NCBI GenBank assembly: GCA_002311645.1 | Contig: DBYW01000001.1 | Span: 1-48,843, forward strand | Length of the DNA: 48,843 nucleotides | Direction: 5' to 3' | Origin: Bacteroidales bacterium UBA1176 | GTDB taxonomy: Bacteria > Bacteroidota > Bacteroidia > Bacteroidales > WCHB1-69 | Part shown: positions 28,676 to 38,336 of the stretch, one piece after another | Position numbering within the stretch: the first letter of the stretch is position 1 | Layout: every line of letters starts with the position of its first letter | Made by a program: the position numbers and the translations under genes | The notes under the pieces: model-generated | The model's database searches: none | What the model was told of the DNA's origin: nothing | The model's input: only the letters and a program-made list of their open reading frames with translations

Positions 28676-30856
28676 TTACAAATGTTCCAATATATACTTT
28701 GCTAATTTATTGTACAGGTATGTGCGTGTGTTGCCGCCCATGATGAAATGGTTCTTGTTGGGGAAGAAGAACTGGTCGTATTCGACGCCGGCTTCGTTCA
28801 AAGCCTTCACCAACTCCATGGCGTTCTGGAAATGGACGTTGTCATCAGCAGTGCCATGTATGAGCAGGTAGCTGCCTTTGAGGTCCTTGGCGTAGGTGGT
28901 CGGCGAGTTGAGGTCATAGCCGTCAGGATTTTCCTGCGGGGTGCGCATGAACCGCTCGGTGTAGATGTTGTCATAGTAGCGCCAGTTGGTGACCGGTGCC
29001 ACGGAGATGGCCATCTTGAAGGCGCCGTCGCCGCGGAACAGCGACAAGGCGGAGAGGTAGCCGCCGAAGCTCCAGCCCCAGATGCCGATTCGGTCGCCGT
29101 CCACGTAGGATTGTTTCTTGAGCCAGTTGGCGGCGGCAATCTGGTCGATGGCCTCGTATTTGCCCATCTGCTGGTAGATGACTTTCTTGAAGGCGTCGCC
29201 GCGCGTGGCAGTGCCGCGCCCGTCCACGCACACGCAGATGTAGCCGTGCTGCGCCAGCATTTGGTAGAAGGCGAGGTCCTGTGCGCTGCTATAGGCGTTC
29301 ATTACCTGTTGGCTGCCCGGGCCACCGTAGCAGGTCATCATCACAGGATAACGTTTGTTCGGGTTGAAGTTGGCGGGTTTCATCATCCAACCGTACAGCT
29401 CGGTGCCGTCGTCGGTGGTGAAATGGATGATCTCGCGCTGTACGAATCCGTATTTGTCCATCGTCTCTTTGACGTGCTTGTTGTCGTTGAGCACGCGCAG
29501 CTCCTTGCCCTTGGCGTCGCGGATGGTGTAGACCGGCAGAGTGTTGAGGTTGGAGTACTGGTTGCGATAGAAATGGCCATTGGGACTGAACGAGGGCTGG
29601 TTCCAGCCGTCGCCGCTGCTCAGCATCGTCTTCTTTTTTCCGTCAAAGGTGATGGAGTAGAGGTCACGGTTGAGCACACCGCTCTCGTTGGAGAGGTAGT
29701 AGATGAGCTTCTTGTCCTCATTGACATATTGGATTTCATTGACTTCCCAGTTGCCGGAGGTGAGTTGCTGCAGGCCTTCGCTGAGGGTCACTTTGTAGAT
29801 GTGGTTGAAACCGTCGCGCTCGGAGGTCACGATCATGGTCTTGCCGTCCTTCAGGAAATAATAGTTGTCGGTCACGTCCAGCCATTTGTCATTCTTGTCA
29901 GTGTAGACAATGTCTTGCTGTTTCGTGACGGTGTTGTAGCGGATAAAATCCAATTGGTCTTGGTGACGGTTGAGTTTCAGAATGATGGCATCGCGGCTGT
30001 TGGGCATCCAATAGACACGCGGGAAATAGCAGTTGGTGTTGTCACCAAGGTCCACCCTGGAGAGATTGCCGTTGGCGACATCGTAGATATAGACGTCCAC
30101 TAAGGAGTTGTCTTCGCCGGCCTTCGGGTACTTGTATTTGAAATCGGTGGGATAGAGGTCGTCATAGAGGGCGAAATTATACTCCTTGACGCGGCTTTCG
30201 TCGAAGCGCAGGAAGGCGATTTTGGTGCCGTCGGGCGACCAGGAGGCGGCTCTCGACATGTCAAGTTCCTCCTCGTAGACCCAGTCGGCGTAGCCGTTGA
30301 GGATGGCGTTGGGCTTGCCGTCTCGGGTGATTTGGGTGATCTTGCCGGTGGCCATGTCTTGGTAAAAAAGGTCGCAGTCGCGGGCGAAAAGCACTTTTGT
30401 GCCGTCCTCGGTGAGCACAGCGAAGTGCAGTTTGGTGTTGGTGTCGGCCACGAGGGTCAGCGTCTTTTGGGCAATGTCATAGACATAGTAGTAGGCGAGG
30501 GTGGAGCGGCGCCAAATGCTCTCTTCATCGATGGCAAATACTATTTTGGACTCGTCGGAGGTGAACTCGTAGCTGCTGACTTTGCCCATGTTGACGGCAC
30601 CGCCGCTGAGGCGCTCCAGTTCTTCGTTGGAGACCAGCAAGTCGATTTTGTCGCCTGTTGCGAAACTGTAGCGTTCGATGCCGCCGCGTTTCACCACGGT
30701 GTAGTAGTCGCTCTTGGGCATGGCGGTGTAGCCGGCCACACCGCGCGGGTAGAAGTAGTAATCGTCCCAGATTCTTTCAATCGTGATTTTCTTGTCCTGG
30801 CCGAAAGAGATCATGGCAATGGCCAGCAAAAAGAGGGAAAGCAGAATTTTTTTCAT
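28676..30856 (-). CDS. Dipeptidyl peptidase IV-type S9 serine peptidase
   Basis: The protein has 726 residues with a signal peptide (MKKILLSLFLLAIAMISFG). An eight-bladed propeller domain (about 40-480) is followed by an alpha/beta-hydrolase domain. The catalytic triad can be placed: Ser596 in GWSFGGY, Asp671 in HGTADDNVHF and His703 in NKNHF. These are close to the numbering of Porphyromonas gingivalis DPP4. It would release X-Pro or X-Ala dipeptides in the periplasm, in peptide nutrition. With the S46 peptidase further along, it suggests growth on peptides. A predicted -7 box lies just upstream. Confidence 0.92.
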   Translation of the reverse strand: MKKILLSLFLLAIAMISFGQDKKITIERIWDDYYFYPRGVAGYTAMPKSDYYTVVKRGGIERYSFATGDKIDLLVSNEELERLSGGAVNMGKVSSYEFTSDESKIVFAIDEESIWRRSTLAYYYVYDIAQKTLTLVADTNTKLHFAVLTEDGTKVLFARDCDLFYQDMATGKITQITRDGKPNAILNGYADWVYEEELDMSRAASWSPDGTKIAFLRFDESRVKEYNFALYDDLYPTDFKYKYPKAGEDNSLVDVYIYDVANGNLSRVDLGDNTNCYFPRVYWMPNSRDAIILKLNRHQDQLDFIRYNTVTKQQDIVYTDKNDKWLDVTDNYYFLKDGKTMIVTSERDGFNHIYKVTLSEGLQQLTSGNWEVNEIQYVNEDKKLIYYLSNESGVLNRDLYSITFDGKKKTMLSSGDGWNQPSFSPNGHFYRNQYSNLNTLPVYTIRDAKGKELRVLNDNKHVKETMDKYGFVQREIIHFTTDDGTELYGWMMKPANFNPNKRYPVMMTCYGGPGSQQVMNAYSSAQDLAFYQMLAQHGYICVCVDGRGTATRGDAFKKVIYQQMGKYEAIDQIAAANWLKKQSYVDGDRIGIWGWSFGGYLSALSLFRGDGAFKMAISVAPVTNWRYYDNIYTERFMRTPQENPDGYDLNSPTTYAKDLKGSYLLIHGTADDNVHFQNAMELVKALNEAGVEYDQFFFPNKNHFIMGGNTRTYLYNKLAKYILEHL

Positions 30857-30892
30857 ATTGTAGGTTTTTATCTTATTCGTTTATTTTGGCGG

Positions 30893-30900
30893 CAAAGATA
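30893..30900 (-). promoter_or_regulatory. Predicted -7 box for the DPP4-type gene
   Basis: The minus strand reads TATCTTTG, a TAnnTTTG match, 36 bases before the start codon at 30856. Confidence 0.6.
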
Positions 30901-30932
30901 CGATTTTATTGACCTCGCGTCTTCCCGGATCG

Positions 30933-32195
30933 TCACGGTCGTGAGTACCATACTCCAATCAGTTTGTCGTACATGGTGCCCTCTTCGCGGAAATAGAGAT
31001 AGACGGTGTAGTCGTTGTGCGTCTCGTAGTGGTTGCCCTCGATGTATGCGGGGTCGATGATGTTGCTGCCGTAGGGTACGTGCACGTATTGGTAGTTGTA
31101 AAGTCCCTGCTTGATGGGAAAGTCGGTTTCCCAGAACTGATATTGCTCGTTATAGTGGAGCTTTGCCTCGGGCAGGATGTTCCAGTCGGTCAGCTGTCCG
31201 AAGACATAGACGTCCCCTTCGTTAAACGGGAAGGGGCTCTTGAGGGTGAAGTGGGTGTAGACGTAGTCTTCGGAAAATGGATTCGACATGTCGATGTTGT
31301 TGTAGTAACAGCCGCCATTGAGGGTGTTGCGGCTTTCGTAGGCACCAAAGGGGCGTGCATCGTCCTGCAGCACGTAGGCCTGGTTGCGGCGGTGGTCGAA
31401 GTTGATGCCGACAATGCGGTCGCCGTTGGAGCGGAGAGTGCGGATGTCGAAGGTGCGGAACTCGGCGCCGCCGGGGAAGGTGTTGCGCCCGTCGTCGAAG
31501 TCGAAACTGTACTCGCCGGGAAAACCGGAGCGATAGGTGAGCCCGAGAATGGCGTTGTCCCATCGCCCGTTCTGCTGGATGGCGGCGTGCAGCGTCATGA
31601 TAGGGTTGCGCACGACGTAAGGTCCGCTGTTCACCACAAAATCCACCTCTTGGTGGGTGAAGCGGTCGGAAACAATGGAGGAGGCGTGCACGTTGCCGGT
31701 GATGCCGGCCTGCACGTCCTCGCGTACCATGAGGCGGCGCGTGAGCAACGGGTGCTCGGGCGTGTCGTCGTATACAAATAATATATAGTTGCCCGACTTT
31801 GTCGGTCGCATGTTTTCATTGGGTATGGTCAAATGGTACTGCATGTAACGCTCGATGGTGTTGAAGGAGTAGTCGTAGCTTGAGATTTCATCCTCCATGT
31901 AGCCGTCCAGATACTCGATTTGGTTCATGTCCGACAATTTCCAGTCATGGGTGCAGTGGATGAGCGTATATTTGACGTAGCGCGAGGTTTCCATCAGATC
32001 GTCGAAGTCAAGGAAAAGCTCGCCGCTGCCCAGCGTGATGACGGGATGGTCCTGCAGGTGGCCAGTGGAGAGTGTGATGCTGCGGATGCCTTCCGCATAG
32101 ATGCGGTTGTCAAGCAGTATGTGGCTCACGTCTGGCTGTGCACGCAATACGACAGCCAGCGTCAGAAGGCAGAGGAGAACGAGGGCTCTTTTCAT
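30933..32195 (-). CDS. T9SS Plug-type protein (DUF5103 family)
   Basis: The protein has 420 residues from the ATG at 32195, where a clean signal peptide begins (MKRALVLLCLLTLAVVLRA). A longer open frame upstream runs through the promoter and encodes no plausible protein. The mature protein is beta-rich throughout, with DUF5103 landmarks: 'IRSITLSTGHLQDHPVITLGSGELFLDFDDL', 'YTLIHCTHDWKLSDMNQIEYLDGYMEDEI', 'GNYILFVYDDT' and 'QGLYNYQYVHVP' near the end. In Flavobacterium, the protein called Plug, from this family, seals the periplasmic face of the SprA translocon pore of the type IX secretion system. It fits the T9SS cargo proteins in this window. It is transcribed divergently from the dcw cluster. 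Confidence 0.8.
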   Translation of the reverse strand: MKRALVLLCLLTLAVVLRAQPDVSHILLDNRIYAEGIRSITLSTGHLQDHPVITLGSGELFLDFDDLMETSRYVKYTLIHCTHDWKLSDMNQIEYLDGYMEDEISSYDYSFNTIERYMQYHLTIPNENMRPTKSGNYILFVYDDTPEHPLLTRRLMVREDVQAGITGNVHASSIVSDRFTHQEVDFVVNSGPYVVRNPIMTLHAAIQQNGRWDNAILGLTYRSGFPGEYSFDFDDGRNTFPGGAEFRTFDIRTLRSNGDRIVGINFDHRRNQAYVLQDDARPFGAYESRNTLNGGCYYNNIDMSNPFSEDYVYTHFTLKSPFPFNEGDVYVFGQLTDWNILPEAKLHYNEQYQFWETDFPIKQGLYNYQYVHVPYGSNIIDPAYIEGNHYETHNDYTVYLYFREEGTMYDKLIGVWYSRP

Positions 32196-32216
32196 CGGCG
32201 TTTTTTTTGAACGATG

Positions 32217-32224
32217 CAAAGATA
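32217..32224 (-). promoter_or_regulatory. Predicted -7 box for the Plug gene
   Basis: The minus strand reads TATCTTTG, 21 bases before the chosen ATG at 32195. This position supports that start over any further upstream. Confidence 0.65.
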
Positions 32225-32604
32225 GCATTTTTTCGTGGTGGTTTAAAATTAATATCGTAGAGACTGGCGCGCCCCGTCTCTGCCGGTGGCCGCAATTCGC
32301 GTCCACAAAAATCCATAAATTTCCATTTTTTTCCAAAAATATGCGAAAATGATTGCCAAATGAATGGGTTATGAACATCAATATTTTATAAATCAAATAT
32401 TAAAACACATATAATCAATTATTTATATTATTATCACCTTGATGTTAATATAATTGTCGTTTTATCAATACTTTAATGTTTATAAAATGGAATTGTTGAA
32501 AAAATCTCCAATTTTTTCCATATTGATAATCAGTATTTTATGTAAAAAAATTGAGTGTTAATAACTTTTTTATGTGAATTTATGGAAACAGATTGAAAAA
32601 ATAC
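32225..32604. promoter_or_regulatory. AT-rich divergent intergenic region between Plug and mraZ
   Basis: There are about 380 bases with no gene, becoming extremely AT-rich from about 32330. An 8-base inverted repeat, AACATCAA (32374-32381) and TTGATGTT (32439-32446), is separated by 57 bases. GTTAATA recurs near 32444 and 32554. Only one TGGG (near 32365) is seen, so the clustered TGGGN boxes known for MraZ autoregulation in E. coli are not evident. Confidence 0.45.
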
Positions 32605-32612
32605 TATTTTTG
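32605..32612 (+). promoter_or_regulatory. Predicted -7 box for the dcw cluster
   Basis: TATTTTTG matches TAnnTTTG, 21 bases before the mraZ ATG at 32633. It is the only good box before a run of tightly packed genes, so it probably drives most of the cluster. Confidence 0.6.
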
Positions 32613-32632
32613 TCACGTTCAAAAACAATGTG

Positions 32633-33121
32633 ATGACATCGAATCTTGCATACGGCTATTGGGAAGTCTCCATCGAGAAGAGCGGGCGCGTGAAGTTGCC
32701 CACGGCTTTGCTGCGTGCATTGCCGGAGGATGAGCGTAAGGCTTTCTACGTGACGCACGGTTTTGGTGAACATATCATGTTATGGTCTGAAAAGGCTTAC
32801 AAGGAGCAGATGGATTATCTTAACTCCTTGGATCGTAATTTGATACAGGTGAAGCGCTATCGTAATGCCTTCATGCGCAACACGGCATGCCTGGAGTGCG
32901 ACGCGCAAGACCGCATCGTCATTCCCAAGCCTTTGATGGAGCAGTATTCCATCCAGAAGGAGATTGTCCTTTTGCTTGACAATGGTCGCATCGAGATGTG
33001 GAACTGCCAGAAGTACCACGAGAAGTTTGACATGTCGCCCGAGGAGCTGGAGGCTTTGAACGAGCAAATCCACATGGGACGCTACCAACAGGAGAAGGAG
33101 GCTTCGGATGAACTATCATGA
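32633..33121 (+). CDS. mraZ: MraZ family DNA-binding regulator of the dcw cluster
   Basis: The protein has 162 residues from the ATG at 32633; a GTG three bases earlier is also in frame. It contains two AbrB-like MraZ domains: 'YWEVSIEKSGRVKLPTALLRAL' near the N-terminus and 'LECDAQDRIVIPKPLMEQY' in the second half. MraZ binds upstream of its own operon and adjusts division and cell-wall gene expression. Being first in the cluster is its usual place. It overlaps rsmH by 14 bases. Confidence 0.9.
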   Translation: MTSNLAYGYWEVSIEKSGRVKLPTALLRALPEDERKAFYVTHGFGEHIMLWSEKAYKEQMDYLNSLDRNLIQVKRYRNAFMRNTACLECDAQDRIVIPKPLMEQYSIQKEIVLLLDNGRIEMWNCQKYHEKFDMSPEELEALNEQIHMGRYQQEKEASDELS

Positions 33122-34034
33122 CCCTGTACTCCTGCATCTCTCCGTTGACAGCCTTGTAACAGACCCATCCGGTGTCTATGTCGACGCGACCTTCGGTGGT
33201 GGCGGTCATTCGCGAGCCATTTTGGAAAAGCTTTCCGCCGACGGCAGGCTCATCGCCTTCGATCAGGATGCCGAGAGCCAGGCCAACCTCATCGACGATC
33301 CCCGCTTCCAGTTTGTTCCTTCCAATTTCAAGAATCTGACCCGCTTTTTGCAATACTATAAAGCATGGCCGGTAAATGGGATTTTGGCCGACCTGGGCAT
33401 CTCCTCCCACCAAATCGACACTCCGGATCGTGGCTTCTCCTATAGTCATGACGGGCGCTTGGATATGCGGATGAATGGCGAGGCTGCGCTTTCAGCCCAC
33501 GAGGTGGTGAACCAGTACGACGAGAAGCAGCTTTCCCATGTTTTTTACACCTACGGCGAATTGCATGAAGGGCGTCAGCTGGCCCGTCAAATCGTTCGCG
33601 TCCGCACGGAAAGTCCCATAGACACCACTTTTCAGCTGGTGGCGGCCCTCAAACCGTCCCTGCCCCGTGGCCGCGAAAACAAATACCTCTCCAAAGTCTT
33701 CCAGGCCCTGCGCATCGAGGTGAACCATGAGATGGAAGTGCTCGAATCCCTGCTGATGCAAGTCCAAGATGCTCTCAAGGAGGGCGCTCGCCTTGTCATT
33801 ATATCGTATCACTCCTTGGAAGACCGTATGGTCAAGAATTATATGCGTGCAGGAAACATTGCCGGTGTGGTCGAAAAGGATTTCTACGGGAACCCGCTCA
33901 GTCCATACAAGCTTGTCACGCGCAAGGCTGTCACGCCCGACCAAGAGGAAATCATGTCCAATCCGCGCGCCCGCAGTGCCAAGCTGCGTGTCGCTGAAAG
34001 AATAGTTGTAACATCCCATGGACTCGACATCTGA
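33108..34034 (+). CDS. rsmH: 16S rRNA (cytosine(1402)-N(4))-methyltransferase
   Basis: The protein has 308 residues, normal for the family. It methylates N4 of C1402 in the ribosomal decoding centre. Its start 'MNYHDPVLLHLSVD' and the SAM loop 'VDATFGGGGHSRAIL' are textbook. 'LADLGISSHQIDTPDRGFSY', 'LPRGRENKYLSKVFQALRIEVNHE' and 'ISYHSLEDRMVKNY' also match. It overlaps mraZ by 14 bases and the ftsL-like gene by 17. Confidence 0.95.
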   Translation: MNYHDPVLLHLSVDSLVTDPSGVYVDATFGGGGHSRAILEKLSADGRLIAFDQDAESQANLIDDPRFQFVPSNFKNLTRFLQYYKAWPVNGILADLGISSHQIDTPDRGFSYSHDGRLDMRMNGEAALSAHEVVNQYDEKQLSHVFYTYGELHEGRQLARQIVRVRTESPIDTTFQLVAALKPSLPRGRENKYLSKVFQALRIEVNHEMEVLESLLMQVQDALKEGARLVIISYHSLEDRMVKNYMRAGNIAGVVEKDFYGNPLSPYKLVTRKAVTPDQEEIMSNPRARSAKLRVAERIVVTSHGLDI

Positions 34035-34470
34035 AATAAAAGAAAAAAAGCCCCGGAAGAGTGGCACAGGCTGGCTTCGCAAGGTGTTCGGCGGCGAGTT
34101 TCTGCTCAGCCAGCAGATGCGCCCATGGTATCCGTATATCGTCTTTGTGCTTTTGCTGGCGGCTGGCCTCGTCATCAATGAACAGGCGGCCAATGAAAAA
34201 AGACAGGAGATCGGCAAGTTGGAGAACGAATACAAGGCGGAACTCAGTCGGCTGAAGGCCAACAACCAGTTCATCCCTTACGAAGAGAACCAGATTCTCA
34301 TTCAAAAGATGAAAGAACGCGGATATGTGCAGGATGAGGAACACAACTTCACCATCCATATTGCACGTCCCGTCAAGGAAAAAAAGCGTTTCCTCCTTTT
34401 TCGGAAAAAACAGGGATGCGATACGATAGTGACAAAACAGACAACAGAAGAACTTGAAGAAAGGGAATAG
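34018..34470 (+). CDS. FtsL-like division protein
   Basis: The protein has 150 residues. A basic cytoplasmic N-terminus (about 1-40) is followed by one membrane helix (about 41-60, PWYPYIVFVLLLAAGLVI). Then comes a heptad-like coiled coil rich in Glu, Lys and Asn (about 62-108), the FtsL layout. Sequence identity to FtsL is always low, so position between rsmH and ftsI is the main evidence. The C-terminal ~40 residues are highly charged and go beyond the usual length. It would act with FtsB/FtsQ to activate FtsW-FtsI at the septum. It sits only 3 bases before ftsI. Confidence 0.75.
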   Translation: MDSTSEIKEKKPRKSGTGWLRKVFGGEFLLSQQMRPWYPYIVFVLLLAAGLVINEQAANEKRQEIGKLENEYKAELSRLKANNQFIPYEENQILIQKMKERGYVQDEEHNFTIHIARPVKEKKRFLLFRKKQGCDTIVTKQTTEELEERE

Positions 34471-34473
34471 CCG

Positions 34474-36750
34474 ATGACAACCTCAAGAAACAGAGAGAAC
34501 CCCAATACGGGAAAAGTTCCCGGCGCTCGCATGAACGCCGTGTTCTTGGCATTGATGCTGCTCGGCATCCTTTGTGCCGTGCAGGTGATCCGTCTCTCCA
34601 TTTTCGAAAGGGGCATTGCCTCTGGCACGGGCGAGAATTGTGTGGACACCACCGACCCGTCGTGGAATCCCGACGACGACTCCACATATCTTTGCTATGT
34701 GCGTGCCAACACGTTGCGCCCCACACGCGGCGAGATTTACGATGACCACGGCAGACTCCTAGTGGGTAACTACAACGTTTTTGAGGTCGCCTTCGACGGT
34801 AAACAATTCGCCAAGGAGTATAGCGATTCCACCAAATACAGCGTCGTTGAGGTGGACGACATGCTCCACCACCTCGCCAAGGATTTCTATGAGCAATTCA
34901 AGGACCGCTTCCCCAACAGAACCGAACAGTTCTACTATAACTTGTTTGTCCGGAATTACAAAAACAGGCATTATGAGACCATTTTTCCCGTGAATGTCTG
35001 GAATGAAAGGAGCTGGGTGTCCAGCATTGACACGGCGCGCATCAAGCACCTGCCTTACCTGCAGCGTAAAATCAAGGACAAAAAGACGGGTGCCATTTTG
35101 AGAACGGTTAAAAACACCCGTTTTCTGAATTTTGTGGTCTTCCCCGTGCGTATCAATCCCTACGGGGAAATGGCTCGCAGGACATTGGGAATCAAGTTGG
35201 AAGACCGCAAATTCGGCATGGAAGACCAGATGAATGACATCCTGGCCGGCAAGGAGGGCAGCAAGAAATATTTGGAACTGAACCATGCCAAGGTGCCCCT
35301 CAACGACCGCCTTGACCCTGTTGACGGCAACAATATCCACACCACGCTCAATTTGGAAATACAGAACGCTGTCCATAATGAGATGTCCCGCAAGTTGCGG
35401 GAACTTAAGGCTGAGTGGGGGTGTGCCATCGTGATGGAGACCAAAACGGGCGAAATCAAGGCTATCACGAATCTGCAGCGGCAGGACAAGGAGGGCACCG
35501 TCTATAGGGAAAGCATGGAGTATGCCCTTAATGCGAAGGTGGAGCCGGGTTCCACTTTCAAATTGGCCTCGCTGTTGGCATTCCTTGAAAAAATGTCCTC
35601 CGACACGGACCGCATCTACCCTATGTTTGTCCATACCTTTAAATACCCGCTCAAGTCCGGAAATTTCCGTTCCTACTACAAGGCTGACAGCAAGGTGCAT
35701 GGCGAAACGTTGGGCACGCCCAATGAAATCTTCCAACGCTCCTCCAATATTGGTATAGCTTCGATGATTTTCAAGGCCTACGACATCAGGGGCTTTTCCG
35801 CTTATCGGGCGCAACTGGCCAAGTTCGGTTTCTTTGACACCATCCATACCCAGATGGGCGACCTGATGCCGGTGAGCATTCGCAACGACGCGCGCTTCGA
35901 CAACTATTACGCCGTCTGTTTCGGTGCAGGCTTCCACATTCCGGTGCTTCGCACGTTGATGTACTACAACGCCATCGCCAACAATGGCAAGATGATGTTG
36001 CCGCTCTTCATCAAGTATATCACCAACGATTACGATACGATACAAAGTTTCGAGCCGGAGGTGGTGATGGAAAAGATGGTTTCCGACCGTACACTCCGCA
36101 AGGCGCGTGCCTACCTCGACAGCGTGGTTTGGGGCAAGTATGGCACAGGCCGCCGCTACAAAGATCCCACCTGTCCGTTTGCGGGCAAGACGGGTACGCG
36201 CGACTTGTGGGACGAGAAGACGAAAAGCTGGATCTACGACCGCAATGCCGTCTCTTTCTGCGGATATTTCCCTAAGGACAATCCGAAATATACCATGATC
36301 GTCTACATCTATGATGTGCCGCAACACAGTGAAGTTGCAGTGGACGTCTTCGGCAAAATTGCCCGCAGCATCATGAACAGCAACAATTATAGTGCGATGC
36401 ATAACATCGAAGAATACGATGTGCAGCCATTGTCCAAAAGCGGTCCGATTAATCGTCAGTATTTGAACCCGTTGTTTTCCATTATGGGGTTTGATACTGT
36501 AAAATATGCAGACGCGAACTTGTTTTGGTCTGCCCAGACCGACGAAGCCCAAAAATGTGTGCTGACCCAGCCATGGCAGATGAACAAGAAGGATAATGTG
36601 CCCGATGTGCGGGGCATGATTGCATCCGATGCCGTGGCGATGCTTGTGCGCGCTGGCTATCGATGCTCCGTGCATGGCCGAGGGGTCGTCCAGCAATACA
36701 GCGTTGAACCCAACCGGCTTGTGCGTCTCCAGTTATCCTCCCGTCAATGA
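34474..36750 (+). CDS. ftsI: Division transpeptidase (class B PBP) with a PASTA domain
   Basis: The protein has 758 residues. An N-terminal membrane anchor (about 20-42, AVFLALMLLGILCAVQVIRL) is followed by a dimerisation/pedestal domain starting 'RPTRGEIYDDHGRLL'. The transpeptidase domain follows, with active-site Ser360 in EPGSTFK, SSN at 423-425 and KTG at 572-574. The last ~60 residues form one PASTA module ('VPDVRGMIASDAVAMLVRAGYRC'), common in Bacteroidota but absent in E. coli FtsI. It crosslinks septal peptidoglycan in the periplasm with FtsW. Confidence 0.93.
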   Translation: MTTSRNRENPNTGKVPGARMNAVFLALMLLGILCAVQVIRLSIFERGIASGTGENCVDTTDPSWNPDDDSTYLCYVRANTLRPTRGEIYDDHGRLLVGNYNVFEVAFDGKQFAKEYSDSTKYSVVEVDDMLHHLAKDFYEQFKDRFPNRTEQFYYNLFVRNYKNRHYETIFPVNVWNERSWVSSIDTARIKHLPYLQRKIKDKKTGAILRTVKNTRFLNFVVFPVRINPYGEMARRTLGIKLEDRKFGMEDQMNDILAGKEGSKKYLELNHAKVPLNDRLDPVDGNNIHTTLNLEIQNAVHNEMSRKLRELKAEWGCAIVMETKTGEIKAITNLQRQDKEGTVYRESMEYALNAKVEPGSTFKLASLLAFLEKMSSDTDRIYPMFVHTFKYPLKSGNFRSYYKADSKVHGETLGTPNEIFQRSSNIGIASMIFKAYDIRGFSAYRAQLAKFGFFDTIHTQMGDLMPVSIRNDARFDNYYAVCFGAGFHIPVLRTLMYYNAIANNGKMMLPLFIKYITNDYDTIQSFEPEVVMEKMVSDRTLRKARAYLDSVVWGKYGTGRRYKDPTCPFAGKTGTRDLWDEKTKSWIYDRNAVSFCGYFPKDNPKYTMIVYIYDVPQHSEVAVDVFGKIARSIMNSNNYSAMHNIEEYDVQPLSKSGPINRQYLNPLFSIMGFDTVKYADANLFWSAQTDEAQKCVLTQPWQMNKKDNVPDVRGMIASDAVAMLVRAGYRCSVHGRGVVQQYSVEPNRLVRLQLSSRQ

Positions 36751-36803
36751 CCTTCAACCTAATGATGACCATAACCCATTAACCTGTAAGATATCAAGAT
36801 ACA

Positions 36804-38273
36804 ATGAAACCATTAACCCACTTGCTGAAAAGCCTCAGACGTTATGAACTGACGGGAGAAGTGAACCTCGATGTGACCGACATCGTGTTCGACTCGCGAC
36901 AGATCGCTTCCATTGTGGCCAACGGCGGCACACCGCTCTATGTGGCTCAGCGCGGCACGCAGACTGACGGTCACAAGTATATTCCACAGGTCGTCGAGGC
37001 CGGCGGGCGCGTGGTGGTTTGCGAGGAACTCCCTGCTGAACTCCATCCCGAGGTTACGTATGTCAAGGTGGCCGACAGTGCGATTGCACTGGGCTGCATG
37101 GCCAGTGCATTCCACGACAACCCGAGCCGCAAGCTGAAATTGGTCGGCATCACGGGCACTAACGGCAAAACGACGACCGTGACCCTGTTGCATCGCTTGT
37201 TTACGCTGCTGGGCTGCAGGTGCGGATTGCTCTCCACCATCGTCAACAAGATTGGCGAAGATGAGGTGCCGGCTACCCATACAACGCCTGATGCGGTGGA
37301 ACTTAACGGCCTTTTGGCCCGCATGGTCGCCGAAGGATGCGAGTATTGCTTCATGGAGGTCAGCTCTCATGCTGTCTGCCAGCATCGCATCGCGGGTCTT
37401 CATTTCACGGGCGCTATTTTTAGCAATATCACGCACGATCATCTCGATTTTCACAAGACTTTCCGCAATTATATCAACGCCAAGAAAGCTTTTTTCGACA
37501 AACTGCCCAAAAGCGCCTTCGCCCTTACCAATGTGGATGACAAGAATGGCATGGTAATGGTGCAGAATTGCAAAGCCAACATTAACACATACGGCCTTCT
37601 TACGGACTGCAATTTCAAGGGCGTGGTGCTGGACGACTCGTTCCATGGGCTGCAAATGCGCATCAATGGTCGCGAGGTCTTTTTCAAACTCTGCGGACGG
37701 TTTAACGCTTATAATCTTCTGGCTATCTATGGCGCAGCTGTCCTGCTGGGCGCCGACGAAGATGAGGTGCTGACCCAGATGAGCCTGCTGGAAAGTGCTT
37801 CCGGACGATTCCAACTCATTTACCGCAAGGACGGAGCCACTGCCATTGTCGATTATGCCCATACGCCCGACGCGTTGGAAAATGTGCTCTCCACCATCCG
37901 CGAGACCACTAACAAACAAACGGAGGTTATCACGGTGGTGGGATGTGGTGGCGACCGTGACCGCACGAAACGTCCTGAAATGGCCGCCATTGCCTGCAAG
38001 TTCAGCAATCGCGTGGTCTTGACCTCCGACAATCCCCGCACCGAGAAGCCCGAAGATATTCTCAATGAAATGCTCGCGGGCGTGCCTGAGAACAAAAAGA
38101 AAACCCTTCTGGTAATCGAAAACCGCCGCGAAGCTATCAAGACCGCATGTATGCTCCTGCCTAAGGACGGCGTCCTCCTCGTTGCGGGAAAAGGCCATGA
38201 GACCTATCAGGAAATCAACCATGTGAGGCATCATTTTGACGACACCGAAGAGGTGAGAAACTGTTTCGCATAA
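36804..38273 (+). CDS. murE: UDP-MurNAc-L-Ala-D-Glu:meso-DAP ligase
   Basis: The protein has 489 residues, the usual length. It adds the third amino acid of the peptidoglycan stem peptide in the cytoplasm. The ATP loop is 'GITGTNGKTTTVTLL'. 'THTTPDAVELNG' holds the UDP-MurNAc-binding region, and 'FSNITHDHLDFHKTF' and 'VDYAHTPDALENVL' follow. 'DNPRTEKPEDI' near the end is the DNPR motif that marks meso-diaminopimelate specificity, so the wall is predicted to be DAP-type. It lies 53 bases after ftsI. Confidence 0.95.
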   Translation: MKPLTHLLKSLRRYELTGEVNLDVTDIVFDSRQIASIVANGGTPLYVAQRGTQTDGHKYIPQVVEAGGRVVVCEELPAELHPEVTYVKVADSAIALGCMASAFHDNPSRKLKLVGITGTNGKTTTVTLLHRLFTLLGCRCGLLSTIVNKIGEDEVPATHTTPDAVELNGLLARMVAEGCEYCFMEVSSHAVCQHRIAGLHFTGAIFSNITHDHLDFHKTFRNYINAKKAFFDKLPKSAFALTNVDDKNGMVMVQNCKANINTYGLLTDCNFKGVVLDDSFHGLQMRINGREVFFKLCGRFNAYNLLAIYGAAVLLGADEDEVLTQMSLLESASGRFQLIYRKDGATAIVDYAHTPDALENVLSTIRETTNKQTEVITVVGCGGDRDRTKRPEMAAIACKFSNRVVLTSDNPRTEKPEDILNEMLAGVPENKKKTLLVIENRREAIKTACMLLPKDGVLLVAGKGHETYQEINHVRHHFDDTEEVRNCFA

Positions 38274-38336
38274 GAGTGATTTGCGAGACTATATGAGTGA
38301 TTATTAGTTATATAGAAACCATTAATTTGTAAGACT

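Noticed and set aside
32196..32396. Extended N-terminus (67 residues) of the Plug protein
   Set aside because: The extension reads through the promoter box at 32217-32224 and would bury a good signal peptide that starts at 32195.
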